From assembly GCA_022709905.1 (NCBI GenBank), contig JAKLHY010000042.1, positions 1 through 64,000 of the forward strand: a stretch of 64,000 bases of DNA, given 5' to 3'. This stretch comes from Verrucomicrobiota bacterium. Lineage in GTDB: Bacteria; Verrucomicrobiota; Verrucomicrobiia; Limisphaerales; UBA1319. Shown here in pieces: positions 7,950 through 16,464 of the stretch (positions within the stretch are counted from its first letter, which is position 1; every line of letters starts with the position of its first letter). The position numbers and the translations under genes were made by a program. The notes under the pieces are model-generated. The model saw nothing but the letters and a program-made list of their open reading frames with translations. It ran no database searches and was not told where the DNA came from.

Positions 7950-8338
7950 GCATTTAAAAGACCGTACGGATGCTGCCAATCACAGATGTTGCGATATTTT
8001 CGTATCGTCCATGATATCTGAAATCAAGGTAGACTGTGATTCACTACAGAGAGCAGCGAGATCACAGAGGGCTTCTTAACCAAGACTCGATTCCCTCTAG
8101 AACAATGGGTTAAACAGTTATATTACGTGTTCTCAGTGGTTTCTGTAAGAAGAAGCCCCTAAGCGAAGTGGTCAGGCGCTGCACGGATGCCTGCTTAGGT
8201 CTGGGATCAGTGAGTTGGTAACGGGGGAAGTGTTACGCAAGTGCTTTCGGTGGAAATTGTAACGTTCAAACCTCTCTTAGCCGCCATAAATGATGTTATT
8301 GGAGGAGTTCCAAGAGTCCGTGGGGCATGAAACTTACG
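7950..8338. other. Intergenic region, nothing recognised
   Basis: It lies between the terminator of the PEP-CTERM unit and the 3' end of the thioredoxin-like gene on the opposite strand. Open frames are short and without motifs. No tRNA, repeat or hairpin with a T-run was found. Confidence 0.4.
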
Positions 8339-8773
8339 CTACTTGCGTAACTTCTCCACTTCAGCGATAAAGCCCTTCGGTCCGGATTCCATGTAGCCCA
8401 GCTTACCGAGTTCCTTGCCTTCAGAGTTAAGGATGACGACTGTTGGAAAGCCTTCTATTGCATATTTTTCTGAAAGGACGCGATTGGCCTTCTTGACTTC
8501 TACAGTTTGAGCCTTTTTTCTGGGAAAATCGATTTCAACCAGAAGGAGGTTCTTTTCTGCATAGGTGGCAAACTCCTTTTGATCAAAGATTTCCTTCTTA
8601 AGTTTGATGCACCACGAACACCAATCGGATCCAGTGAAATTTGCCAGAACAAGCTTTTTACTTTCCTTGGCTTTGGCCAAGGTGGCGGAAAGATCGGTGG
8701 ACCAAGTCAAAGGAGCTGCAGAAAGCGCGGTCAGGGTGGCGATTAGGGAGGCAAAAACGAGAATCGTTTTCAT
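8339..8773 (-). CDS. Exported thioredoxin-like protein
   Basis: A 144-residue protein with a signal peptide (1-20, ending LSAAPL) and a thioredoxin fold. The redox motif is WCSWC (near residues 51-55), within FTGSDWCSWCIKLKKE, typical of the thioredoxin_7/YyaL-type family, and the cis-proline loop is present as EGFPTVV. The mature protein probably acts in the periplasm as a thiol oxidoreductase. ScanDing cytochrome-maturation neighbours are absent, so its substrate is unknown. The dihydroorotase gene ends 38 bases upstream on the same strand, so the two may be co-transcribed, though a functional link is not evident. Confidence 0.88.
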   Translation of the reverse strand: MKTILVFASLIATLTALSAAPLTWSTDLSATLAKAKESKKLVLANFTGSDWCSWCIKLKKEIFDQKEFATYAEKNLLLVEIDFPRKKAQTVEVKKANRVLSEKYAIEGFPTVVILNSEGKELGKLGYMESGPKGFIAEVEKLRK

Positions 8774-8811
8774 AGTCGATTTTTTAAATGAAAATAAGTT
8801 TAAACAACTCG

Positions 8812-10215
8812 CTATATTAGCACAGGTTTAAGCTCGGTCGCAAATTTATCTTCTCGCCAAATCAGGCGGCCACGGACCCAGAGCCCCATGGTTTTCCCTT
8901 TGAGTGGCCAATTGAAGAATGGAGTATTGGTGGACTTGCTGGCACAATGATCGTGAGAATAGGTCCATTCACAATGGGGATCGAAGACAGTGATATCAGC
9001 GTCTTTTCCCGGGGAGAGAGTGCCTTTATCCAGACCGAGGATGCGAGCGGGATTCATGGTGAATCGGGCGATCAGATCGGATAAATGCATGATTTTGGAG
9101 TGAAAGAGTTGGGTGAGGGCCAAGGCGAGTTCGGTTTCGAGGCCGGTGATGCCGAAGGGAGCATAATCAAACTCGACCTCTTTTTCGAAGTTGCAGTGGG
9201 GAGCGTGGTCGCTGGCGATGACGTCAATGGTGCCATCAGCGATGCCTTCGAGGATGGCCTTTCGATCATGGGAGGTGCGGAGGGGAGGATTCATTTTGAA
9301 GCAGGTATCGTAACTGGGCCAGGAGGGTGGATTTTTACCGTGCTTCGAGTGGCGCCAGAAGTCTTGTCCATCGGTTTTCCAATAATGATCGCTGCCGGCG
9401 ACAGCGGCGTCTGTAAGGGTGAAATGGTGTGGGCATGCCTCGGCACTAACGGGCAGGCCTTGTTTCTTGGCTTCGCGCAGGAGGCTGATGGATTTGGCGC
9501 TGCTCAGGTGCTGGAGATGGACATGGGCGCCGGTTTTTTCCGCAAGCAGGATGTTACGGGCAACGATGGTCTGTTCGCCCGCGGCTGGCCAGCCGCGAAG
9601 TCCGAGGAGAGTGCTCCAGTAACCTTCGTGCATGACTCCGTCAGTCACGAGGGAGTAATCCTGGCAGTGATCGAGGACGGGGAGCTGAAACATGCGGGCG
9701 TATTCCAGGGATCGCCGCATCAGTTCATTGTTTTGGATGCAATGTCCATCGTCGGTGATGGCGACGATCCCGGCGTTTTTGAGCGAGCCGATGGGTGCCA
9801 TTTCCTCGCCGGCGAGGCTTTTGGTGATGGCCCCGGCCACAAACACATTAACCGCGGCTTCATTTTTGGCTTTGTCGCGTATAAAAGCCACCGTGCTCGC
9901 TTGATCGATCGGGGGGGTGGTATTGGGCATGCAAAGGACCGAACTGAAACCGCCGCGTGCGGCCGCGCGGGTTCCCGTGGCGATAGTCTCCTTGGCCGTT
10001 TGGCCAGGTTCACGCAGGTGAACATGGAGATCGATCAGTCCCGGGCAGATGACGAGGCCGTTGGCTTTGATCCGCTGGGCGTGAGCCGGGGCTTGGAGAG
10101 CAGCGTCCCGGCCGATGGCGGCAATTTTTCCATCGTCAATCAGGAGATCGGTTTTTGCATCGAGTTGGTTGGCGGGGTCGATGACACGGCCGCCGGTCAA
10201 GAGCACCGCATTCAT
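8812..10215 (-). CDS. pyrC: Dihydroorotase, class I, with active-site-side insertion
   Basis: The enzyme closes carbamoyl-aspartate to dihydroorotate in pyrimidine synthesis. The 467-residue protein keeps the zinc and catalytic motifs of class I dihydroorotases: DLHVHLREPG, DDGHC, LDHCQD, EACPHHFTLT and SDHAPH. Between the TLTDAAV and KMNPPLR motifs it carries about 30 residues (starting GSDHYWKTDG and ending PSWPSYDTCF) where most members have about ten, so a longer loop sits close to the active site. ATG 10213-10215 starts directly before the first strand; the frame is open 13 codons further but without family similarity. It is divergent from the tRNA-Gly gene. I use the symbol pyrC for the class I enzyme; fusion partners such as an inactive aspartate-transcarbamoylase-linked form cannot be judged from the window. 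Confidence 0.93.
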   Translation of the reverse strand: MNAVLLTGGRVIDPANQLDAKTDLLIDDGKIAAIGRDAALQAPAHAQRIKANGLVICPGLIDLHVHLREPGQTAKETIATGTRAAARGGFSSVLCMPNTTPPIDQASTVAFIRDKAKNEAAVNVFVAGAITKSLAGEEMAPIGSLKNAGIVAITDDGHCIQNNELMRRSLEYARMFQLPVLDHCQDYSLVTDGVMHEGYWSTLLGLRGWPAAGEQTIVARNILLAEKTGAHVHLQHLSSAKSISLLREAKKQGLPVSAEACPHHFTLTDAAVAGSDHYWKTDGQDFWRHSKHGKNPPSWPSYDTCFKMNPPLRTSHDRKAILEGIADGTIDVIASDHAPHCNFEKEVEFDYAPFGITGLETELALALTQLFHSKIMHLSDLIARFTMNPARILGLDKGTLSPGKDADITVFDPHCEWTYSHDHCASKSTNTPFFNWPLKGKTMGLWVRGRLIWREDKFATELKPVLI

Positions 10216-10285
10216 GCGGAGCAAAGCATAAGCGGATCGGCGTTGACATGGCAAGCATCCTGATTATTATCGGGGCCGATTGGTA

Positions 10286-10359
<74 letters not shown>

Positions 10360-10399
10360 GAATAATCATCGCTCCTGGCGTTAACACGAGTCCTTTCCT

Positions 10400-10867
10400 A
10401 TGGACGAAAACAACTCCGCTCCAGCTCCGTCGGCATCCCCGGTTTCGACCGAGGAGACCTTGTTGTGGAAAGGCTCATCCTCGGCCTGGCGCATGCTGGG
10501 TTTGTTTACGGTCTGTTTTCTGTTTTGCTGGTTATTAGTTCCCATCTTAATCGCCTGGTGGAAGTATTGGGAGAATCGATGCCGGATTTTCGAATTGACC
10601 ACGCAAAGGATTCGGCTGACGACCGGCATTTTCAACAAGGTATCCGAGGAGATAGAGCTTTATCGGGTTGAGGATATCAAGGTCGTCCAGCCGTTTTGGT
10701 ATCGATTGTTCGGGCTGGGCAGTATCATGCTGGCCACCAATGATGCCTCGGCGCCCACCTTCACGATCGACGCCATTCCCAATGTCGTGGAACTGAGAGA
10801 GCACCTCCGAAAAAGCGTGGAGCAATGCCGGGATCGGAAACGGGTGCGGCTGATGGAAATGGAGTAA
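10400..10867 (+). CDS. Membrane protein with bacterial PH domain (YdbS-like)
   Basis: A 155-residue protein. Residues 18-30 begin the typical ETLLWKGSSS strand, a hydrophobic segment at about 31-54 gives one or two membrane passes, and the remainder is a bacterial PH (bPH2, DUF304/YdbS) domain with the motif FELTTQRIRLTTGIFNKVSEEIELYRVEDIK. The family sits at the membrane; its role is unknown in most organisms. The N-terminus is serine-, alanine- and proline-rich. It follows tRNA-Gly by 40 bases and faces uvrC, so it is probably transcribed alone or from the tRNA promoter. Confidence 0.85.
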   Translation: MDENNSAPAPSASPVSTEETLLWKGSSSAWRMLGLFTVCFLFCWLLVPILIAWWKYWENRCRIFELTTQRIRLTTGIFNKVSEEIELYRVEDIKVVQPFWYRLFGLGSIMLATNDASAPTFTIDAIPNVVELREHLRKSVEQCRDRKRVRLMEME

Positions 10868-11046
10868 GGACCGCATCGGATTCACTTCGTCATGGTCTGC
10901 GGAATGTTCCTTCCGGCCTCGTCGATGGGCAACACGAATCCACGGGGGGCAAGAAGTTCATAATGTGTTTAATCAGGATTCAGTTTATATCCACTTCCTT
11001 ATTTTGAGAATATTCAATAAAATTCAGAAAGCGAGCAAGGAAATCT

Positions 11047-12654
11047 CTAAGGCATTTCATCCTGAGATTGACCGGGGTCAGCGAGTTCAGTCGGATTAGG
11101 CGTCGCGCCGAGCCGGGCCTGGAGAAATTGTTTCAGTTGTTCTGCCGTTTTGCCGCCGAGACCGGGGATTGCGGCAATGGCTTCAACCGGGGCCATGTTC
11201 AAACGTTGCACCGAACCGAATTTTCTCAAGAGGGTCATTTTGCGCTGCTGTCCTATGCCGGGGAATTCATCCAGAATGCTTTCGGAGAGTCGTTTCAGGC
11301 GGAGTTGAGCGTTGAAGGTGTTCGCGAATCGGTGGGATTCATCGCGGATGCGCTGCAGGAGTTTGAGAGCATTCGAGTCGGCGGGGAGGCGCAAGGGCTC
11401 GGGCCAATCGGGGTGGTGGATTTCTTCATGCTCCTTTGCCAGGCCGACGACGGGAATGTGGTGGAGTTCGAGTTTGCGGAGTTCATCCAAGGCGGCATTC
11501 AACTGGCCTTTGCCGCCATCAACGAGAATCAGATTGGGCAGGCGAATCGGGGCTGCTTTTTCGGAGGGTGTGGTTTGGGATTCACCGGGGATGGACCAGG
11601 CGGATTGGGATTGTTCGGTGATTTCCTTCAAGCGGCGGGTGTATCGGCGGCGGATGGCTTCGGCGATGCAGGCAAAATCATTTTGTCCGGCCACGGTTCG
11701 GATTTTGAATCGGCGGTAATTGGAACGATCGGGCTTGCCATCGGTGAAACAGACGAGGGAGGCCACGGCGAAGGTTCCGCTGATATTGGAGATGTCAAAA
11801 CCTTCGATTCTCTCTGGAGGGCCGGCCAGTTGCAGCACGCGGGCGAGTTCCAAGAGGTCTTTTTGGGGATCGGATGCCAGGGGTAGCGAGTAGGGGATTC
11901 GATCGAAGGACTTGGTTTTCTGGGTCGTGCGACGGAGGTCCGTGATGGCATCGCGAAGTTGGGCGGCCTTCTCGTAGTCAAACCGCGCGGCCGCTTCTTT
12001 CATGGCCTCTTCCAGTTGAATGACCAAGTTCTGGCACTGGCCGGCCAGGAATTCGCAGGCAGCTCGGACCTGCGAGGCATAGTCCGCCAGGCTGACATTA
12101 CCGATGCAGGGCGCGGTGCAATATTGGAGATGGGCATAGAGGCAGTGGCGATAATCCTGTTCCGAAGGCCGCAAAACCCGGCAGCCGCGCAAAAGGAACT
12201 GGCGTCGGACAAGGTCGAGAGTTTTACGGGCGGATCCCGAATGGGCAAAAGGCCCGTAGTAAAACGATTGATCCTCCTGCTTGACGCGGGTGAGGGTGAA
12301 GCGGGGGATGGGATCGTTGAGGTTGACCTTGATCAGGAGGAAGTTCTTGTCGTCGCGGAAGCTGATGTTGTATCGGGGATGAAATTCTTTGATCAGTCGG
12401 CCTTCGAGGAGAAGGGCCTCGGCTTCGTTGCGGACCTCGTGAATTTCGAGGTCATGGATAGCTTCGACCAAGGCGTTGAATTTGAGGTCCCATCCTTGTC
12501 GCCGTGAAGGATGAAAGTATTGGGACACTCGCCGGCGCAAATCTCGAGCCTTGCCCACATAGATGACCGTGCCGAAACGGTCTTTCATGAGGTAAATGCC
12601 GGGCTTGTGGGGCAGTTGGCTGAGCTTGTTGCGAATATGGTCGGTCGCTGGCAT
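11047..12654 (-). CDS. uvrC: UvrABC excinuclease subunit C
   Basis: UvrC makes both incisions around DNA damage during nucleotide excision repair. The 535-residue protein has the GIY-YIG nuclease domain (residues about 15-95: KPGIYLMKD, IYVGKARDLRRRVSQYF), a short cysteine-containing segment (CRVLRPSEQDYRHCLYAHLQYCTAPC), the UVR motif that binds UvrB (about 205-240, RFDYEKAAQLRD), the RNase H-like endonuclease domain (FDISNISG, ILVDGGKGQLNAAL, GLAKEHEEI) and tandem helix-hairpin-helix motifs at the end (LDEFPGIGQQRK, IAAIPGLGGKTAEQL). It is shorter than the common length of about 600 residues, mainly through short linkers. The gene starts with ATG 12652-12654, 39 bases downstream of the SIS-isomerase stop. 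Confidence 0.96.
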   Translation of the reverse strand: MPATDHIRNKLSQLPHKPGIYLMKDRFGTVIYVGKARDLRRRVSQYFHPSRRQGWDLKFNALVEAIHDLEIHEVRNEAEALLLEGRLIKEFHPRYNISFRDDKNFLLIKVNLNDPIPRFTLTRVKQEDQSFYYGPFAHSGSARKTLDLVRRQFLLRGCRVLRPSEQDYRHCLYAHLQYCTAPCIGNVSLADYASQVRAACEFLAGQCQNLVIQLEEAMKEAAARFDYEKAAQLRDAITDLRRTTQKTKSFDRIPYSLPLASDPQKDLLELARVLQLAGPPERIEGFDISNISGTFAVASLVCFTDGKPDRSNYRRFKIRTVAGQNDFACIAEAIRRRYTRRLKEITEQSQSAWSIPGESQTTPSEKAAPIRLPNLILVDGGKGQLNAALDELRKLELHHIPVVGLAKEHEEIHHPDWPEPLRLPADSNALKLLQRIRDESHRFANTFNAQLRLKRLSESILDEFPGIGQQRKMTLLRKFGSVQRLNMAPVEAIAAIPGLGGKTAEQLKQFLQARLGATPNPTELADPGQSQDEMP

Positions 12655-12693
12655 GACTGAAAGCCGGCCCCGGAAAGTTTGCCCGTGGACGGG

Positions 12694-13272
12694 TCAAGCG
12701 GTCGCCTGAGTCAATTGAGGATTCTCCATAAAGGCGTAACAAATAAGATGGCAAATCATCATATGGGCATCCTCCACACGGCCATAATGAGTGGAGTCGA
12801 TGACAAGGGTCTGATCGGCGAGTTCAGCGAGGCGGCCTTTTTTGCCCCCGACCAGGGCAAGGGTGGTGATGCCCTTCTCCTTCGCCCACTGAAAAGCCTT
12901 GACCAAGTTGGGCGAATTCCCGCTCACACTCATGGCGAAGAGCAAGTCTCCCGGCCGGGCAAAATTCATCAGCTGTCCGACAAACACATCCTCGTAAGAG
13001 TAATCGTTGCCCAGGGCGGTGAGCCAGGCCACGTTGTCGTTGAGCGTTAAACAACGGAAACGCCGGCTGATTTTGTCAGAGGCGCCCTTTCCCAGGTCCG
13101 TAATGAAATGGGAGGCATTGGCGGCGCTCCCGCCGTTACCGCACACAAAGATCTGCCGATCGGCCAAAAGGGCATTGCGAAACGTCTCGATCAGTTTCTG
13201 GATTTCGGCCAGAGGAAGCGCGTCCAGGATCGCTTGTTGTTCTTTCACATATTGGTTGAGCCAAGTGTTCAT
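12694..13272 (-). CDS. gmhA: SIS-domain sugar-phosphate isomerase, GmhA/DiaA type
   Basis: A 192-residue protein with the SIS fold. The phosphate-binding segment FVCGNGGSAANASHFITDLGKG (positions about 42-63) and the second sugar-phosphate motif SVSGNSPNLVKAF (about 114-126) match phosphoheptose isomerases, which convert sedoheptulose 7-phosphate to D-glycero-D-manno-heptose 7-phosphate, the first step of lipopolysaccharide core heptose synthesis. HMMICHLI near the end also fits the family. The heptose kinase and epimerase genes are not adjacent, and DiaA-like replication regulators share this fold, so the substrate is inferred. The gene is divergent from trpS with 89 bases between starts, and lies 39 bases upstream of uvrC on the same strand. 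Confidence 0.85.
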   Translation of the reverse strand: MNTWLNQYVKEQQAILDALPLAEIQKLIETFRNALLADRQIFVCGNGGSAANASHFITDLGKGASDKISRRFRCLTLNDNVAWLTALGNDYSYEDVFVGQLMNFARPGDLLFAMSVSGNSPNLVKAFQWAKEKGITTLALVGGKKGRLAELADQTLVIDSTHYGRVEDAHMMICHLICYAFMENPQLTQATA

Positions 13273-13361
13273 GGGCAGGAATATAATCGCAAATTGGCTG
13301 CGCGACAGGTTTTTTCGGAATTGAAGTTGAAGCGGATTCCGCCACTTGTTAGCGTTCGGGC

Positions 13362-14327
13362 ATGCGTATTTTGTCTGGAATACAGCCTTCGGGGATCCTG
13401 CATCTCGGGAACTATTTCGGGATGATGAAGCCGGCCATTGATTTGCAGACTCAGGGCGAAGCCTTCTATTTTATAGCGAATTACCACTCCATGACCTCTC
13501 TGTTTGACGCCGAAGAACGCCGTCAAAACACCCTGGCGGTAGCGGTGGATTTTCTGGCTTGCGGTCTGGATCCGGAGAAGGCGGTCTTTTTCCGTCAGTC
13601 CGATGTCCCGGAGGTTACCGAACTGACCTGGTTGCTCAGCACGCTGACCCCCATGGGATTGCTGGAACGATGCCACAGCTACAAAGACAAGCTGGCGCGG
13701 GGAATCTCGCCCAATCACGGTCTGTTTGCCTATCCGGTTCTGATGGCGGCCGACATTCTGATATACGATTCGAATGTCGTGCCTGTGGGCCGGGATCAGA
13801 AACAACATGTCGAGGTGACCCGGGATATTGCGATCAAGTTTAACCAGCAATACGGTGAGACCTTTGTCATCCCGGAACCCCAGATTCGGGATGAAGTCGC
13901 GGTGGTTCCAGGGACTGACGGGCAGAAGATGAGCAAGAGTTACGGCAACGCCATTGATCTTTTCTGCGAAGAGAAGATCCTCCGCAAACGCATCATGGGG
14001 CTCGTGATGGACAGCCGGACTCCGGAAGAACCCAAACCTGACGCCGAAAAAAACATTGCGATCCAACTTCTGCGCCTGGTGGCGGCCCCCGAGATCAGTC
14101 GCGATTTTGAAGATCGATTGCGCGCGGGGGGGCTGGGTTACGGCGACCTGAAGAAATCGTTATTCGAAAACTGCTGGCAATACTTTGCCCCCGCTCGGGC
14201 CAGGCGGGCGGAATTATTGAACAACCTGGACTACGTCCATCAAGTGCTGGAATCCGGGGCGGCCAAGGCCAGAGTCGTGGCTGCAGTCGTGCTCAAACGC
14301 GCCCGTCGCGCTTGCGGTTTGGAGTAA
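13362..14327 (+). CDS. trpS: Tryptophanyl-tRNA synthetase
   Basis: A class I synthetase that charges tRNA-Trp. In the 321-residue protein the HIGH-type motif appears as PSGILHLGNYFG (about 9-20), the tryptophan-binding region as ANYHSMTSLFD, and the KMSKS loop as GQKMSKSYGN (about 187-196). RDQKQHVEVTRDIA is the usual GDQxxHxELxRD motif. Length and domain order are normal. The start ATG comes after the divergent region shared with the SIS isomerase, and the 3' end meets the MEMO-like gene with 21 bases between stops. No T-box or leader peptide is evident upstream. Confidence 0.97.
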   Translation: MRILSGIQPSGILHLGNYFGMMKPAIDLQTQGEAFYFIANYHSMTSLFDAEERRQNTLAVAVDFLACGLDPEKAVFFRQSDVPEVTELTWLLSTLTPMGLLERCHSYKDKLARGISPNHGLFAYPVLMAADILIYDSNVVPVGRDQKQHVEVTRDIAIKFNQQYGETFVIPEPQIRDEVAVVPGTDGQKMSKSYGNAIDLFCEEKILRKRIMGLVMDSRTPEEPKPDAEKNIAIQLLRLVAAPEISRDFEDRLRAGGLGYGDLKKSLFENCWQYFAPARARRAELLNNLDYVHQVLESGAAKARVVAAVVLKRARRACGLE

Positions 14328-14348
14328 GTTTTTTGTCCGTGTGAAAGA

Positions 14349-15188
14349 TCACGATCGGCTGATTTCGGAGGCGGGTGTGGTGAACATGAACGCTCCATAG
14401 CCAACCACCCGCTGGCGCGGACCGGCGGTGTCCCCGGAATTGCGCAGATCGATCGTGGTGCACTTCAATGCGTGGTTCCGAGCGGCAAACAGCAGCCCCC
14501 GCACGGGAGCGCATCCGCAGGCGTCTGCGCTATCCAACTCGTCCGCGGCCAACCGTTCGATTTTACAGGCGGTTGCATAATCAATGCTTTTGGCCGTTTC
14601 GTAATCGAGATAATGGCTAAGGTCCGAGCTGATGATGATCCGGGTTTCCTGTCCGCCCCACAGGGCCTCCAGACAGGTCCCGACTTCCTCCGGAGAAGCT
14701 TCGCCAATGACCAAGGGTATGATGGAACAGCCCGGAAGCACTTCCTGCAAAAAGGGGAGTTGGACCTCCAGGCTGTGTTCCTCGCGATGGGCGTCCTCCC
14801 GAATCTCCACAAGCCCCTGTCTGGCCAGAGATTCGCCAGCGGCTTGGTCCAGAAGGACCTCTCCCAAGGGCGTTGAAAAGGAATAGGCCTGGCTCAACGC
14901 GATCCCATGAAAGGGCACATAATGCGATGGCCCGGCCAGCACCACGCGCCGGATTACTTGCTGGTCCCGGGCGAACTGGACAAACGCGCTGGCGGCGATG
15001 GGCCCCGAATAGATGTAGCCGGCATGAGGGGAGATAATGGCCTTGGGACTTGGACCGGACAGTTCGCGAGCTTTATGAAGCATATCCTGAACCATCGATC
15101 GCAGTTCGACTGGCTCATCGGGATAAAACCGGCCTGCCGCAGAGGGAAATCGTCGCTGACCTCCAGAGGAATTGGGATGGCGGTGCAT
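14349..15188 (-). CDS. amrB: AmmeMemoRadiSam system protein B (MEMO1-like)
   Basis: A 279-residue member of the MEMO family, related to class III extradiol dioxygenases. Family motifs are present: FPSAAGRFYPDEP at the start, SPHAGYIYSGPIAA (first metal-site histidine), AGPSHYVPFHGIAL, EHSLEVQLPFLQ and SSDLSHYLDY (later histidines). The radical SAM gene of the same system is 42 bases upstream on the same strand, so the two form an operon. In many genomes the third member, the AMMECR1 protein (A), is fused to B or encoded beside it; here the protein ends right after the B domain and no A gene is in the window. The reaction of the system is not settled. Confidence 0.9.
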   Translation of the reverse strand: MHRHPNSSGGQRRFPSAAGRFYPDEPVELRSMVQDMLHKARELSGPSPKAIISPHAGYIYSGPIAASAFVQFARDQQVIRRVVLAGPSHYVPFHGIALSQAYSFSTPLGEVLLDQAAGESLARQGLVEIREDAHREEHSLEVQLPFLQEVLPGCSIIPLVIGEASPEEVGTCLEALWGGQETRIIISSDLSHYLDYETAKSIDYATACKIERLAADELDSADACGCAPVRGLLFAARNHALKCTTIDLRNSGDTAGPRQRVVGYGAFMFTTPASEISRS

Positions 15189-15230
15189 AGAATTTTGTTG
15201 AAGTGTTAGTAGCCGTCAATGATTTTTATT

Positions 15231-16340
15231 TCAGGACCAGATGCCGGGGATCACTGTATGGCAATCGGGGCAGCAGCCTTGATGACTGATCCGGTAGCTG
15301 CGCACACGAAATCCCGCACGTTCGACCAACGGCTTTTTGCAGGTCGGGCAACGGGTGTCTTCCCACTGCCTGACTTGTCCGGGCAAGTTGCCCGCATAAA
15401 TGTATTTAAGTCCTTCGGCCTGGCCAATGGTTACAGCCTTCAGGAGATCCCCGGCCTGGGTGGGGCGGGGATGGATCATTTGGTAATCGGGATGAAACGC
15501 CGTGACATGCCAGGGAATGTCCGGACTCACCGACGTCAGAAAATGGGTCAGGGAATGCAATTCATCATCCGAATCATTAAATCCGGGTATGAGCAAAGTC
15601 ACCACTTCCACCCAGAATCCCATCTCGCGGGCGTTACGGATAATTGAGGTGACCTGATCGAGCGAACCGCCCAACGCTCGATATTTATCGTGATGAAAAG
15701 TCTTAAGATCGATCTTTATTGCGTTCATCCAAGGACGGACGAATTGCAGAGCTTCGACGGTGGCATGTCCATTTGAGACGAAGGCGCACAGGAGTTTGTG
15801 ACGGGTGGCCAGTTCAAAAACCGACGCAGCCCACTCGATGGTAATGACCGGTTCGTTGTAGCTTGAAACAACCATGCGGGCTTGATGCTGTTGGGCGATC
15901 CGGACGATTTCCTCGGGTGTAATGGGCTCGATCTGGCCGATCGCACGGGGAGTCTTCAGGGCTTGGCTGGAGAGCCAGTTCTGACAGAAACCGCAGTGGA
16001 AATTGCAGCCGAGCATGCCGAACGTCAAAGCCTTGGCTCCCGGCAGCAAGTGAAAGAAAGGCTTTTTCTCCACCGGATCGGCAATGAGACCGGCAACGTA
16101 CCCGTAAGGCGCATGTAGTGTTCCGGCTCTGTTGAATCGCACTTGGCAGACGCCCCTTTGGCCGGAGGCCATCAGACATCGGTGGCCGCAGGCGAGGCAT
16201 CGAACCCGGTCATTTTCCCTTTTAGATAGCGTGGTGGCTGTGGTGAAGAGATCCAAATGTTCCGCCAGACTGGCATTGGCCAATGGGGGACTTGGAGACG
16301 GCAGGGAGGGCGAGGATGAATTGTCCGGGTTCTGAACCAT
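15231..16340 (-). CDS. amrS: AmmeMemoRadiSam system radical SAM enzyme
   Basis: A 369-residue radical SAM protein. The iron-sulfur motif CNFHCGFC lies in FGMLGCNFHCGFCQNW, with PHAPYGYVAGL-type and VEKKPFFHLLPG segments before it, as in the AmrS (PflA-like) family. Upstream is a zinc-ribbon-like CxxC...CxxxG pair (CLACGHRCLMA), and the C-terminus has CPTCKKPL and CCPDCH, a rubredoxin-like or zinc-binding tail. ATG 16338-16340 is preferred because the 90 codons upstream in frame have no family similarity. The product probably abstracts a hydrogen from a substrate handed to or from the MEMO partner encoded next. It starts 124 bases from the degenerate xylA, on the same strand. Confidence 0.92.
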   Translation of the reverse strand: MVQNPDNSSSPSLPSPSPPLANASLAEHLDLFTTATTLSKRENDRVRCLACGHRCLMASGQRGVCQVRFNRAGTLHAPYGYVAGLIADPVEKKPFFHLLPGAKALTFGMLGCNFHCGFCQNWLSSQALKTPRAIGQIEPITPEEIVRIAQQHQARMVVSSYNEPVITIEWAASVFELATRHKLLCAFVSNGHATVEALQFVRPWMNAIKIDLKTFHHDKYRALGGSLDQVTSIIRNAREMGFWVEVVTLLIPGFNDSDDELHSLTHFLTSVSPDIPWHVTAFHPDYQMIHPRPTQAGDLLKAVTIGQAEGLKYIYAGNLPGQVRQWEDTRCPTCKKPLVERAGFRVRSYRISHQGCCPDCHTVIPGIWS

Positions 16341-16464
16341 GGATGATCGCACAAGACTAACTTCTACCGAGGCATAAGAGTTGTCAAAATCCCCTCGCGG
16401 GGGGCGGAACAAAACAGAGACAACCTTGAGAGGTGTCCCTGGGTCCATCCGGAATTGCAGGGAT

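Noticed and set aside
9085-10263. Plus-strand frame of 392 codons opposite the dihydroorotase gene
   Set aside because: Long only because the GC-rich dihydroorotase gene leaves the opposite strand open. No domain or start signal is visible.
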